Shown piece after piece: positions 25,053 to 34,179 of a stretch of DNA of 64,000 bases. Position 1 is the stretch's first letter. Each line of letters begins with the position of its first letter. The DNA is from Elusimicrobium minutum Pei191. GTDB lineage: Bacteria > Elusimicrobiota > Elusimicrobia > Elusimicrobiales > Elusimicrobiaceae. Under the pieces are notes generated by a model. That model ran no database searches, was not told the origin of the DNA, and saw nothing but the letters and a program-made list of their open reading frames with translations. The stretch is from NCBI RefSeq assembly GCF_000020145.1, contig NC_010644.1:620001-684000 (forward strand), given 5' to 3'. The translations under genes were made by a program, and so were the position numbers.

Positions 25053-25876
25053 TTAAACTTTTTTACCAGTTTATCAATTTGTGTTGTTTGGCTTATCATT
25101 TTTTTAAGCTCTTCATAACGAAGTGAGTTCGGCCCGTCGGAAAGGGCGCATTCCGGATTTGGGTGCGCTTCAAAAAATATGCCCGCTATTCCGATTGCTG
25201 TGGCCGCTTTGGCAAGTATCGGAGCGAATTTGGAGTCCCCGCCAGTGGCATTACCCAAACCGCCGGGTTTTTGCACGGAGTGTGTGGCGTCTAATATAAC
25301 GGGGTAGCCAAAGGTTTTCATTATTGCTAAAGAGCGCATATCAACAACTAAATCGCCGTAACCGAAAGAGAAACCTCTTTCGGTAAGCATAATATTTTTG
25401 TTGCCTGTTGACTCAATTTTTTTAATAATATTTTCTACGCCGCCGGGAGCTAAAAACTGGCCTTTTTTTACGTTGATAACGCGGCCGGTTTCACCGCAGG
25501 CCAGAAGCAAGTCGGTCTGTCTGCATAAAAAAGCGGGTATTTGCAAAATGTCCGCCACTTCCGCAACCGTTTCGGCCTGCCAGGGTTCATGAACGTCAAC
25601 AATTACGGGCACGTTTAAATCTTTTTTCACTTTTGCCAAAATTTCAAGCCCGTCGTTAATTCCGGGGCCTCTGAAAGCTTTTAAAGAAGTTCTGTTCGCT
25701 TTATCAAAGGAAGCTTTTAAAACATAGTTTTTGCTGTACGCATTAACTATTTTTTTAATGTCTTTTGCCGCTTGGGCGTAGTGTTTTTCGCTTTCTATAA
25801 TACAGGTGCCGCCCATAAAAACAAGCGGGTGATTGTTTGAAATTTTAATGCCTTTTAAATTGATAACTTTATTCAT
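25049..25876 (-). CDS. kdsA: 3-deoxy-8-phosphooctulonate (Kdo-8-P) synthase KdsA
   Basis: 275 residues. It condenses arabinose 5-phosphate with phosphoenolpyruvate. Family motifs are clear: FMGGTCIIES near the N-terminus, KASFDKANRTS, PVIVDVHEPWQAE, FLCRQTDLL, LTERGFSFGYGDLVVDMR, DATHSVQKPG and FFEAHPNPECALSDGPNS. Cys in GTCIIES suggests a metal-dependent type, since metal-binding KdsA enzymes carry Cys there and metal-free ones Asn. It is the first gene of the LPS operon. No Shine-Dalgarno precedes the ATG (see promoter). Confidence 0.95.
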   Translation of the reverse strand: MNKVINLKGIKISNNHPLVFMGGTCIIESEKHYAQAAKDIKKIVNAYSKNYVLKASFDKANRTSLKAFRGPGINDGLEILAKVKKDLNVPVIVDVHEPWQAETVAEVADILQIPAFLCRQTDLLLACGETGRVINVKKGQFLAPGGVENIIKKIESTGNKNIMLTERGFSFGYGDLVVDMRSLAIMKTFGYPVILDATHSVQKPGGLGNATGGDSKFAPILAKAATAIGIAGIFFEAHPNPECALSDGPNSLRYEELKKMISQTTQIDKLVKKFK

Positions 25877-25882
25877 AAATAT

Positions 25883-25912
25883 ATAATAGCAAATTTTATT
25901 TTTTATAGTAAA
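25883..25912 (-). promoter_or_regulatory. Predicted kdsA promoter, possibly leaderless
   Basis: On the minus strand TTTACT (25907-25912), an 18-base spacer and an extended -10 TGCTATTAT (25883-25891). Transcription would start within a base or two of the kdsA ATG at 25876, consistent with the missing ribosome-binding site. Confidence 0.45.
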
Positions 25913-26088
25913 TTAAGCGGATTTAAATATATTAAATGTAAATCTTATTAATTGCCTGGTTTTTTGAGTTAAAAGTTATAAAGAGGTTATAATCTTTTAA
26001 AAGTAAGGGTAGTTTATTTTATAAATTAGTATAATATTATGTATTTACCGTACGCGCATAATAATATTATTATAATAATGTTCACCCC

Positions 26089-26117
26089 TTGACAAAAAGG
26101 CACAATACAACTATACT
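26089..26117 (+). promoter_or_regulatory. Consensus sigma70 promoter of the giant gene
   Basis: TTGACA (26089-26094), exactly 17 bases, then TATACT (26112-26117). It is one of the two best promoters in the window. The start point near 26124 leaves a leader of about 170 bases. Confidence 0.8.
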
Positions 26118-26123
26118 TGTATT

Positions 26124-26222
26124 AGCGCTAAGGTTAGCGCTTAAGTTTAAGCTCCGTGTTTGAGCGAATCTTTACGTCTTAGAATTAAGACATTTAAGGT
26201 TCGGGTCATCAGGAGCCAGAAT
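26124..26222 (+). ncRNA. Structured 5' leader of the giant gene
   Basis: The predicted transcript starts with AGCGCTAA-GG-TTAGCGCT (26124-26141), then a multi-part stem: GCTCC (26151-26155) with GGAGC (26212-26216), CGAA (26165-26168) with TTCG (26200-26203), and GTCTTA-GAAT-TAAGAC (26176-26191). About 70 AT-rich bases follow before a strong AGGAGG site at 26282. I recognise no riboswitch class. Part of the 417-base gap 25877-26293; the remainder is AT-rich and featureless. Confidence 0.5.
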
Positions 26223-26293
26223 TTTTGTTATTGCTTAATTATTTGTTTAGCTTGTTGTTTGGATTTAAAGATATAGTTTAATAGGAGGCTATT

Positions 26294-29200
26294 ATGGCCG
26301 AGAAAAAAGACAGCTTCACGTTTAGTGATAAGCTCAAGGACAGCAAACCTGCCCCTGCGCCTTTTTCTAAACGTTTTTCCGCCTCTAAATTAGGAACGGA
26401 CGGAAAGCCTAGAAAAACTTTTTTTGAAAGGACCAAAAGAGACGCGCCCTTCTTTATAGCGGCGTTAATTGTTCTCTTACTTTTACCTTTCTTTGTAAAG
26501 TTTACTGGGCCCGGAGGTTCGGATATAAACGATACCCCCGTTATAAAGGATGCTATAGCTTGGGGTGACCCGGTTTATGACACCTGTTTTGACGAATTTG
26601 GTAATGAAATAGACAATTGTTTATTACCGCAGGCAGGCAGAAGTTCCTTTGATTTGATTCCCAGGGACGCAGCGTCTGAAACTGCGGACGCTTTTGACGT
26701 TGACTATACTCCCTATAAAGGTGATTCCACGGATTCCTACAGAGAATCAGGTTCAAGATATACCGAGCCTGTGGTTGCTGACGCGCGCAGAGCGATGTCC
26801 GGCGCGGTCAGAAGGACTCCTACCCAAATCGGTAATTTTAGGCCTGGCTCTGCAGTTACTGCCAGAGGCCGCGTTGGCACCGGTTGGAGCGGTATTTCCG
26901 CTCAGGCCGCTAAAACAGGCCCCGGAGAAGTTGCAAGGGCTGCCAAACCTATTTCACTCCAGCCGCTTACCGCGGCAAATAAACTTGGCCGTTCAATGAC
27001 GGGTGAGGCTGCTTTGGCTGAAGCCGAAAGGTCATTAGGCGCCATGAATAAACGTGAAGCCATGCAGGCTTTAATGGACTCCCAGCTTGCTCCCACCGTT
27101 GTAGGCCGCGGCGGTTTAACCCCGGGCAGACAAGGCGCGGGCGTTGGTGGCGGCGGTATGCCCAGCAACAAATGGTCATACAAGGGTATGAAGCCCTGGT
27201 GGTGGGATTTGGAACAGAAAAAAGCTTGGGCCAAGTGGGAATACTGGTTTAAACTTTGGGCCGATCCTTTAAAAGCCATTGTTGACGCTTTCGTACCCAA
27301 GTTCGGCTGCTGTATCCTTACAGGCCAAGATGATTGCGAAGTTGATAAATTTTGGGGCACAAGAGCCGGTGATGGAACTGTAGGACAATGTAATGGTATT
27401 CCTAGTGACAAATGGGCGACATTATATGAGGAATGTTCAAAAAAATTAGGTACCCCCGACGCATGTAAAGATCCCTATCCCAGGAGATCTAAATTCCCTT
27501 CAAAAGCAAACTGTTGCAGGGATTCTTTGGGTGTTGTTAAGCAAGGTGAAACATGTAACTATCAAGAAGCCAAAGCTCCTACAAATGATTCTAACTTCTT
27601 ACAAGTAAGATTTAGAGATTGTTTTGGCTGGCAATCTAAGGGGGCGGGCTTAACATTAAAATGTTCAGCTGAAGGTGTTGATGATCCTTCCAAAGATCCT
27701 GAAATCGCGACATATGCGCAGCCCAGCGGCAAAGCCGAAAAATGGAATATCTACCAATATGTTGTTGTACAAAATATAACTATTGACGGCAAACCGTTGT
27801 GCGGTTCATTAGGGGCGGAAGCTTCTTCTGCGCCTGATAAAGCTGGCCTTAATACTGACAGCAGTGGAGGAGAATACCTTGACCAAGGTAATGACGCGCA
27901 GACCTCTAATCAAAAAGCTACAGTGTCTGCTACCGAAAACATTGTAGCCGGGCCGCAGTATGTTAAAGTTTCGCAGGATAAAAACTTAAAGACTAAAATG
28001 ACAAAAGAAGATGCCGCGAGATTGTCAGCACTTGCTCAAGGTTCGGGCCAGGCCGCAAGTAAAGAACATACTACAAGAGGAGTTGTTTTTGGCGAAGCCG
28101 GTAAGGATCTTACAAGCAATGACTGCGTAATATTTGTACGCGGCGGGCGCGATACCGTAAATGAGCATTGGATATTTAGGATTATGAAGGGTCAGCAGTC
28201 TAACCAGGGCAGAATATTTAGGGAAAATATGTTAAGGCAATACTTGCTTAACGATTTACTGCCCAGATTGTACGGCTGCAGCCCCGACGTTGAGTTTGAT
28301 ACAACTGGCTCGGATAATAAAGTTGAAGCTGCCGGTGATTTTGGAAGACAGCTTTCAACAAAAGAAGGTACTAAGAATAGAACTAACTTTGGTAAAGGTA
28401 CTTGCCGTGACTACTTAGGAAATATATTTGTTAAACATATAGGCGCGCTTGCTATGGAGCAGCCTTTAGCGGTTAACAGAACTGATATTAACGCTGCTTC
28501 AGGCGATTCTGTTAAAAACTCTTATATTCCTGACTTGCCTTTAACTTTTGTGGATTTCCACCAAAGGTTTGTATTACAAGAAGGTAATGACTTTAGAAAA
28601 ACTGTTCCTACTGTTACTAATATAACAAGAAAGAACGGTACAGCCATTACTTCGGAATGGTGTGAAATTAACAGAACCTTGGCTGCTTATAACGCCGCTG
28701 ACTATTGTGAAGATGCTTCAAACAATCTTTACATGAAAGCTCCTGACGGTACCGCAGGTAATAAAGTGGAACCTAAAGAAAAATCCCAAGCTATAAGAGC
28801 AGCTTTAGCCGGTAAAACTATAGAAAAATGTATTACACATATATCTTTCTATCCGGAAAAATATCAGGACCTTAAATGGAAGTTTGAAAGGGAAAATTAC
28901 CCTCGGTTAACGGAAGGTACTGATAATCCTGAAAACATTGGCAAATGTTGCTTAAAAGGTGAAGACTTAGTTGAGTTTAACATATACAACAAACAAGGCA
29001 TGTTAGTTTTTGGCCCTAGAGTGCATAATAAAAAATCAGAATCCGAGTCCGAGCATATTAAGAAAATATGCGGCACTGATAACATAACTAACCTTTGCCC
29101 CGGCGGTGAGTTTGATTATACGTTGCACAACTATAATGACAGGGCAAAACCCTTAGGATTACCTTTGGTTCGTATAGTCAACTTTGCCTCGCGCACAGCA

Positions 29201-30355
29201 CCTGAACCTTTTACATTTGAGATTACAGAGACAAAGAATACAAATAAAGGTTTTTGTTGTCTTGATTCAACAGATAATAAAGTTAAACTGCGTGTTGAAA
29301 CTTCTACTGGCGAAGCAGTGATTGACAATTATGCAGTGTCCGAAGCTGAACTCTCTATAGCTTGTGGCGGACAACAGGTAGAAATATGCAACGCGTTGGA
29401 TTACCAACTTTTTACAATAGACCAAGAAGGTAAACCGCAGGGTCCTTTAGGCAAATTTGTTAAATATAAGCTGGAAAGCTCTATGCCTAAATTTATTACA
29501 ACATTCCCCGGTCCTTCTCCGAAAAAAGGAACCTGTTGTAAGGATTCAAAAACCGATGTTGTTCAACTTATGATTGAAAACGTTTCCTATACGTTGAACA
29601 GCGATAAAGGTTATAGTGCACAGGATGTGGCAAATTTATGCCAAGGTCAAGAGAATACAACTTGCCCGTTCCAGGCTATTGAAGTTGACACTGTTCTTAA
29701 TACCGGGTTTACATTAAACAAATGGGAATTTAACAGGGGTCAAGGTTTAGTAACAAACTTTACTAAAGCACTTGTCCTTGCTGAATACCAAGCACAGACC
29801 GCAGGTAAGAACTTTGTTACCAGCCTTACTATAGAGGGACATACTGACTGGGCCGGTACTTATAAGTATAATATAGGTAAATTATCTGAAAACAGAGTTC
29901 AGGCTGTTAAGGATTTAATGAACCAAACTATTGCGGATAATTTTGTTAGAGATAATCCGCCTAACAGCTCTATAACTGTTGAAGAGTGGAATAAAGTTGT
30001 TGATATCGCTAATAATTATATTAGAGGTATAATCCTGTCCGCAACGGCAGTGCCTGTTGGTCCTGTTTATTGCCAGCAAGGCCTACCGCGTACTGTACAA
30101 TTATCTGACTTTGTACAGCAAGGAGACGGCAGGTTGAGATTATCCTCTTCAAAGGTAACAGATGCTCTTAGAGGTTCTGAAGATACTCGTTGTGAAGGCG
30201 ATCATGCCTCTATGTCGGAATGTCAAAATTGTAAACAGTCCGTTATTTTAATTAACGGTAAATTCGGGCAGAAATTACAACTTGATTTATCACCCCTTGT
30301 TTCTGCTTTAGATATAAGAACTACTGGGATTAGACAAGTAACAAGAACCAAATAG
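26294..30355 (+). CDS. Giant Cys-rich membrane-anchored protein with C-terminal OmpA-like domain
   Basis: 1353 residues; RBS AGGAGG. A basic N-terminus and one membrane helix (~51-70, FFIAALIVLLLLPFFVKF) predict an N-in anchor with the rest periplasmic. Residues ~75-300 are low-complexity. Cys pairs recur: FGCC (~337), ANCC, then three spaced units starting GKCC (885-886), GFCC (988-989) and GTCC (1081-1082), each 'CC-x-D/G...' followed by beta-rich sequence and two more Cys about 40-55 residues on. The last ~220 residues form an OmpA-like peptidoglycan-binding domain (IEGHTDWAGTYKYN from 1180, LSENRVQAV). The MotB-like topology suggests a scaffold tied to the cell wall. The Cys repeat is not one I recognise. 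Own promoter and terminator. Confidence 0.8.
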   Translation: MAEKKDSFTFSDKLKDSKPAPAPFSKRFSASKLGTDGKPRKTFFERTKRDAPFFIAALIVLLLLPFFVKFTGPGGSDINDTPVIKDAIAWGDPVYDTCFDEFGNEIDNCLLPQAGRSSFDLIPRDAASETADAFDVDYTPYKGDSTDSYRESGSRYTEPVVADARRAMSGAVRRTPTQIGNFRPGSAVTARGRVGTGWSGISAQAAKTGPGEVARAAKPISLQPLTAANKLGRSMTGEAALAEAERSLGAMNKREAMQALMDSQLAPTVVGRGGLTPGRQGAGVGGGGMPSNKWSYKGMKPWWWDLEQKKAWAKWEYWFKLWADPLKAIVDAFVPKFGCCILTGQDDCEVDKFWGTRAGDGTVGQCNGIPSDKWATLYEECSKKLGTPDACKDPYPRRSKFPSKANCCRDSLGVVKQGETCNYQEAKAPTNDSNFLQVRFRDCFGWQSKGAGLTLKCSAEGVDDPSKDPEIATYAQPSGKAEKWNIYQYVVVQNITIDGKPLCGSLGAEASSAPDKAGLNTDSSGGEYLDQGNDAQTSNQKATVSATENIVAGPQYVKVSQDKNLKTKMTKEDAARLSALAQGSGQAASKEHTTRGVVFGEAGKDLTSNDCVIFVRGGRDTVNEHWIFRIMKGQQSNQGRIFRENMLRQYLLNDLLPRLYGCSPDVEFDTTGSDNKVEAAGDFGRQLSTKEGTKNRTNFGKGTCRDYLGNIFVKHIGALAMEQPLAVNRTDINAASGDSVKNSYIPDLPLTFVDFHQRFVLQEGNDFRKTVPTVTNITRKNGTAITSEWCEINRTLAAYNAADYCEDASNNLYMKAPDGTAGNKVEPKEKSQAIRAALAGKTIEKCITHISFYPEKYQDLKWKFERENYPRLTEGTDNPENIGKCCLKGEDLVEFNIYNKQGMLVFGPRVHNKKSESESEHIKKICGTDNITNLCPGGEFDYTLHNYNDRAKPLGLPLVRIVNFASRTAPEPFTFEITETKNTNKGFCCLDSTDNKVKLRVETSTGEAVIDNYAVSEAELSIACGGQQVEICNALDYQLFTIDQEGKPQGPLGKFVKYKLESSMPKFITTFPGPSPKKGTCCKDSKTDVVQLMIENVSYTLNSDKGYSAQDVANLCQGQENTTCPFQAIEVDTVLNTGFTLNKWEFNRGQGLVTNFTKALVLAEYQAQTAGKNFVTSLTIEGHTDWAGTYKYNIGKLSENRVQAVKDLMNQTIADNFVRDNPPNSSITVEEWNKVVDIANNYIRGIILSATAVPVGPVYCQQGLPRTVQLSDFVQQGDGRLRLSSSKVTDALRGSEDTRCEGDHASMSECQNCKQSVILINGKFGQKLQLDLSPLVSALDIRTTGIRQVTRTK

Positions 30356-30378
30356 TCAGTAGAAAAGCATTAAAAATT

Positions 30379-30409
30379 ACCCCCGGGCTTAAACCCGGGG
30401 GTTTTTTTT
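30379..30409 (+). terminator. Terminator of the giant gene
   Basis: ACCCCCGGG (30379-30387) pairs with CCCGGGGGT (30394-30402), then eight T. Its T-run merges with the start of the left REP repeat. Confidence 0.92.
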
Positions 30410-30440
30410 GGGACACCGCCCCCGGCCCCTTGTCCCAAAA
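30406..30440 (+). repeat. REP-like palindromic repeat, left copy
   Basis: A 35-base imperfect palindrome beginning TTTTGGGACA and ending TGTCCCAAAA around a C-rich core. It is the inverted counterpart (34 of 35 bases) of the copy at 31203-31237 that overlaps the end of the transposase gene. Confidence 0.88.
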
Positions 30441-30463
30441 CTTGTTATATTGTAATATTGGGT

Positions 30464-31240
30464 ATGCCTAGAAAATTAAGAGAAGTAAGCAAAACATCTG
30501 TTTACCATGTTATGATACGCGGTGTTAACCGTCAAAATATTTTTGAAGAAGAAAGTGATTATGTTAAATTTTTAAATATTTTAAAAGATATTCAGGCGGC
30601 AAATAATTTTGTTGTTTACGCGTATTGTTTTATGCCTAATCATTTGCATATGTTAATAAAAGATGATTCTTTAAGTAAAACTATGCAGGTTTTATTAGGA
30701 AAGTACGCTTCTTTTTATAATTTAAAATATGACAGAACAGGTTATTTGTTTCAGGACAGGTTTAAAAGCGAAGCCGTTGAAAATGATTCTTACTTTTTAA
30801 CGGTATTAAGATATATACACCAAAATCCCGTGTCCGCAGGTCTTGCGCAGGATGTTACCTCCTACCGTTGGAGCAGTATGTATGAATACATGTCAAAGCC
30901 GTTTATTGTATCGGCAAGTCACACTCTTAAAATGTTTAAAAATAATATTTCATCATTCATTTCTTTTAATAAGGAAAAGAGGGAAGTTAAATCGCCGCAT
31001 TTAAAAATAAAGAAAGAACAAAAAATATCAGATTCCAATATACAAAAATTTATTAAGAACGAATTAAATATTAGCGCGGGTGAAATAAAAAGTTTAGATA
31101 TTGAAAAATTGGCAAAAACATTAAAACAACTTAGTGAAAAAGGGGCAAGCGTACGCCAGCTTCAACGTGTAACGGGTATATCCAAATCATCCGTAGCCCG
31201 CTTTTTGGGACAAGGGGCCGGGGGCAGTGTCCCAAAATAG
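30464..31240 (+). CDS. REP-associated tyrosine transposase (RAYT, IS200-like Y1 family)
   Basis: 258 residues; ATG at 30464 chosen (a TTG two codons earlier is possible; no strong ribosome-binding site either way). The HUH motif is NHLHML (His60, His62); the catalytic Tyr is in KYASFYNLKY (Tyr81 or Tyr85), followed by the family signature RTGYLFQDRFKSEAVE and YIHQNPVSAGL. The C-terminus has a helix-turn-helix (VRQLQRVTGISKSSVARFLG). Such proteins nick and join single-stranded REP hairpins. The gene is bracketed by inverted REP-like repeats, and its last 12 codons lie inside the right repeat. It ends one base before the convergent uvrA stop. Confidence 0.92.
   Translation: MPRKLREVSKTSVYHVMIRGVNRQNIFEEESDYVKFLNILKDIQAANNFVVYAYCFMPNHLHMLIKDDSLSKTMQVLLGKYASFYNLKYDRTGYLFQDRFKSEAVENDSYFLTVLRYIHQNPVSAGLAQDVTSYRWSSMYEYMSKPFIVSASHTLKMFKNNISSFISFNKEKREVKSPHLKIKKEQKISDSNIQKFIKNELNISAGEIKSLDIEKLAKTLKQLSEKGASVRQLQRVTGISKSSVARFLGQGAGGSVPK
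31203..31237 (-). repeat. REP-like palindromic repeat, right copy
   Basis: Inverted copy of 30406-30440 with one difference. It encodes the last residues of the transposase (GQGAGGSVPK) and abuts the 3' end of uvrA. Confidence 0.88.
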
Positions 31241-34072
31241 TTATTTCATTTCTTCTTTTAAATATTTACCCGTGTAAGAGTTTTTTGCTTTGCTAATATC
31301 TTGAGGTGTGCCTTCCGCCACCAAATAACCGCCTTTATCGCCGCCTTCGGGGCCGAGGTCTATAATCCAGTCGGCTGTTTTAATAATATCAAGGTTATGT
31401 TCTATAACCAAAATAGTATTACCTGCGCCTGAAAGCCTGTGTAGTACGCTTAAAAGTTTGTCAATATCTGCAAAATGGAGGCCTGTGGTGGGTTCGTCTA
31501 AAATATATAAAGTTTTGCCCGTGGCCCTGCGGCTTAGCTCGTGGGCAAGTTTAACGCGCTGCGCCTCACCGCCGGATAATGTTGTGGCGCTTTGTCCCAG
31601 TTTAATATAACCTAAACCAACATCGTCAAGCGTTTGTATAACTTTTTTGATTTTAGGGATAGTGTCAAAAAATTCCAAAGCCTGGCTTACGCTCATTTCC
31701 AGCACATCGGCTATACTTTTTCCTTTATAATGCACTGCAAGAGTATCCTCATTAAAACGTTTGCCGTTGCATTCCTCGCACTTTACGTAAATGTCGGGCA
31801 AAAACTGCATTTGAATTTTTATAATGCCGTCGCCCTCGCATTTTTCGCACCTGCCGCCTTTTACGTTAAAGGAAAACCTGCCCTGCGCAAAACCGCGGCG
31901 TTTTGCCTCAGGCATTTCGGCAAATAATTCCCTTATATGCGTAAAAACGCCCGTGTATGTGGCGGGGTTGGAGCGAGGGGTTTTGCCAATGGGGGTTTGG
32001 TCTACAATAACAACTTTGTCAATATTTTCCAACCCTTTTATGTTTTTGTGCTTACCCGGTAAATCCTTGGCGTGGTAAAATTTTTGGGCTATTTCTTTAT
32101 AAAGGATTTGGTGTATTAATGTTGACTTGCCCGAGCCCGACACCCCCGTCACGCAAACAAATAAACCTAAAGGTATTTTAACGTTGATATTTTTTAGGTT
32201 AAATTGTTCCGCGCCCGAAATTTCAATATATTTGCCGTTTGGCTTTTTCGGGTTAAGGTTAGGGGCTATTTTAAGCTCGCCGCTTAAATATTTAGCGGTT
32301 ATTGCGTTTTTATCTTTTAAAAATTCTTTCAAACTTCCTTCAGCTACAATTTTGCCGCCGTGCTCACCCGCCTTGGGGCCAATTTCAATAACATGGTCGG
32401 CCGCTAAAATAGTGTCTTTATCATGTTCAACAATAATAAGAGTGTTGTCTAAATCGCGCAGATTTTTAAGCGTTTCGATAAGTTTGTCATTATCACGGCT
32501 GTGAAGGCCTATTGTAGGCTCGTCAAGCACATAAAGCACACCCGTCAGCCCGCTGCCTATTTGCGTGGCTAAGTGTATACGCTGAGATTCCCCGCCCGAG
32601 AGTGTTTGGCTTTTACGGTTAAGCGTAAGGTAGCTTAAACCCACGCTGTTTAAAAAGCCAAGCCTGCTTTTAATTTCTTTAATAACGTCTTTTGAAATTA
32701 TTTTTTCCTTATCATTAAACTCAAGTCCGGCAATCCATTTAATGGCTTCGCCCACTTGCATTTCCGTTACTTTAGATATATTTAGCCCGCCTACATGCAC
32801 GGCAAGCGCTTCAGCCTTTAATCTGGCGCCGTGGCATACGGGGCAGGTAACCTCACGCATATATCTGTTGTAAATTTCTTCACGCACAAAGTCTGATTCC
32901 GACTCCGCGTGCCTTCTGTTTAAATTGCCTATAACGCCTTCAAACTCACTTTCATTTGTAGCCCAGGAGGCTTTATAGGTAGTGCCGTTGCCGCCGTAAA
33001 GAACAATGTTTCTTTGCGCTTTTGTAAGCTTATTCCACGGTACGCCCATGGGTATTTTGTTTTTGCGGCAAACCTGTTTTAAAATATCATAATAATAACC
33101 AGCCCAGCCGTTTTTCCAACGGTTGGTGCGTGTTGTAACGGGGGAGTCCCAGGCGGCGATAGCGCCTTCGTTTAAAGTAAGCGAAGGGTCCGGCACTACA
33201 AGGTCCTCGGCTACTTCGATTTTAATGCCTAAACCGTTACATTCGGGGCAGGCGCCGTAAGGCGTGTTAAAGGAAAATAATCTTGGTTCCAATTCGCTAA
33301 AACCTATACCGCATTTTGCGCAGGCGTTATTTTCACTGTAAGTAAAGTGTTGTTTTGCGTCCGCGTTAAAAACCGATACCAACCCTTTTGAATATTTTAC
33401 GGCGGTTTCTATAGAGTCTGTTAAACGTTCCTTTTCAAGCGCGTCGACAAAAACTTCGTCCACAACAATTTCAATAGTGTGTTTTTTGTATCTTTCTAAT
33501 ACGGGCGCCGTGTCTAATTTAGAAATAACGCCATTAACCCGTACTTTTACAAAGCCGTCTTTTTTGAGTTTTGCAAAAAGTTCCTCATAAGTTCCTGTTC
33601 TGCCCTGTACTATGGGGGAAAGTATAAAAACGGTTTGGTTATTAAACTTTTTTAAAATATCAGAAGTTATAGCGTGCACGCTCCAGGATTCAACTTCCTG
33701 CCCGCACTGCGGGCAATGGCGGTGGCCCACGCGCGCGTAAAGCAGGCGCAGATAGTCATAAATTTCCGTTACTGTTGATACTGTGGAACGCGGGTTTTTG
33801 CTTGGGTTACGCTGCTCAATAGATATAGCGGGGGAAAGGCCGTCAATGTGTTCCACGTCGGGCTTTTCCATAAGATCCAAAAATTGCCTGGCGTAAGCGG
33901 ACATGGATTCAACATATCTTCTTTGCCCCTCGGCGTAAATTGTGTCAAACGCAAGTGAACTTTTACCCGAACCCGAGAGTCCTGTTATTACAACCATTTT
34001 TCCGCGCGGAATATCTACCGAAATGTTTTTTAAGTTATGGCTTTTGGCGCCTTTTATTTTTATAAATTGCAT
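31241..34072 (-). CDS. uvrA: Excinuclease ABC subunit A (UvrA)
   Basis: 943 residues, full length. Damage-recognition ATPase of nucleotide excision repair. The first Walker A is GLSGSGKSS (~31-39) and the second GVSGSGKST; both LSGGE signatures are present ([26 protein letters not shown]). Zinc-finger cysteines are seen as CPQCG, CAKC...CPEC and CEKCEGDG...CEECNGKR. The start [17 protein letters not shown] is typical. The gene stops immediately next to the transposase/REP element, so insertion at this site did not shorten the protein. Confidence 0.97.
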   Translation of the reverse strand: MQFIKIKGAKSHNLKNISVDIPRGKMVVITGLSGSGKSSLAFDTIYAEGQRRYVESMSAYARQFLDLMEKPDVEHIDGLSPAISIEQRNPSKNPRSTVSTVTEIYDYLRLLYARVGHRHCPQCGQEVESWSVHAITSDILKKFNNQTVFILSPIVQGRTGTYEELFAKLKKDGFVKVRVNGVISKLDTAPVLERYKKHTIEIVVDEVFVDALEKERLTDSIETAVKYSKGLVSVFNADAKQHFTYSENNACAKCGIGFSELEPRLFSFNTPYGACPECNGLGIKIEVAEDLVVPDPSLTLNEGAIAAWDSPVTTRTNRWKNGWAGYYYDILKQVCRKNKIPMGVPWNKLTKAQRNIVLYGGNGTTYKASWATNESEFEGVIGNLNRRHAESESDFVREEIYNRYMREVTCPVCHGARLKAEALAVHVGGLNISKVTEMQVGEAIKWIAGLEFNDKEKIISKDVIKEIKSRLGFLNSVGLSYLTLNRKSQTLSGGESQRIHLATQIGSGLTGVLYVLDEPTIGLHSRDNDKLIETLKNLRDLDNTLIIVEHDKDTILAADHVIEIGPKAGEHGGKIVAEGSLKEFLKDKNAITAKYLSGELKIAPNLNPKKPNGKYIEISGAEQFNLKNINVKIPLGLFVCVTGVSGSGKSTLIHQILYKEIAQKFYHAKDLPGKHKNIKGLENIDKVVIVDQTPIGKTPRSNPATYTGVFTHIRELFAEMPEAKRRGFAQGRFSFNVKGGRCEKCEGDGIIKIQMQFLPDIYVKCEECNGKRFNEDTLAVHYKGKSIADVLEMSVSQALEFFDTIPKIKKVIQTLDDVGLGYIKLGQSATTLSGGEAQRVKLAHELSRRATGKTLYILDEPTTGLHFADIDKLLSVLHRLSGAGNTILVIEHNLDIIKTADWIIDLGPEGGDKGGYLVAEGTPQDISKAKNSYTGKYLKEEMK

Positions 34073-34179
34073 ATTTCTCCGAATTGTTTTGTAAGTAAAA
34101 AGTTTTTATATTTTGTAAATTTTAAATGAAGTATAAAAGAAGTGTTCAATATCTCTTTATTAAATTATATAATTTATAT

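Noticed and set aside
26694-27411. Alternative frames inside the giant gene
   Set aside because: Pro/Arg-rich shadows with no ribosome-binding sites; the main frame is continuous and has clear domains.
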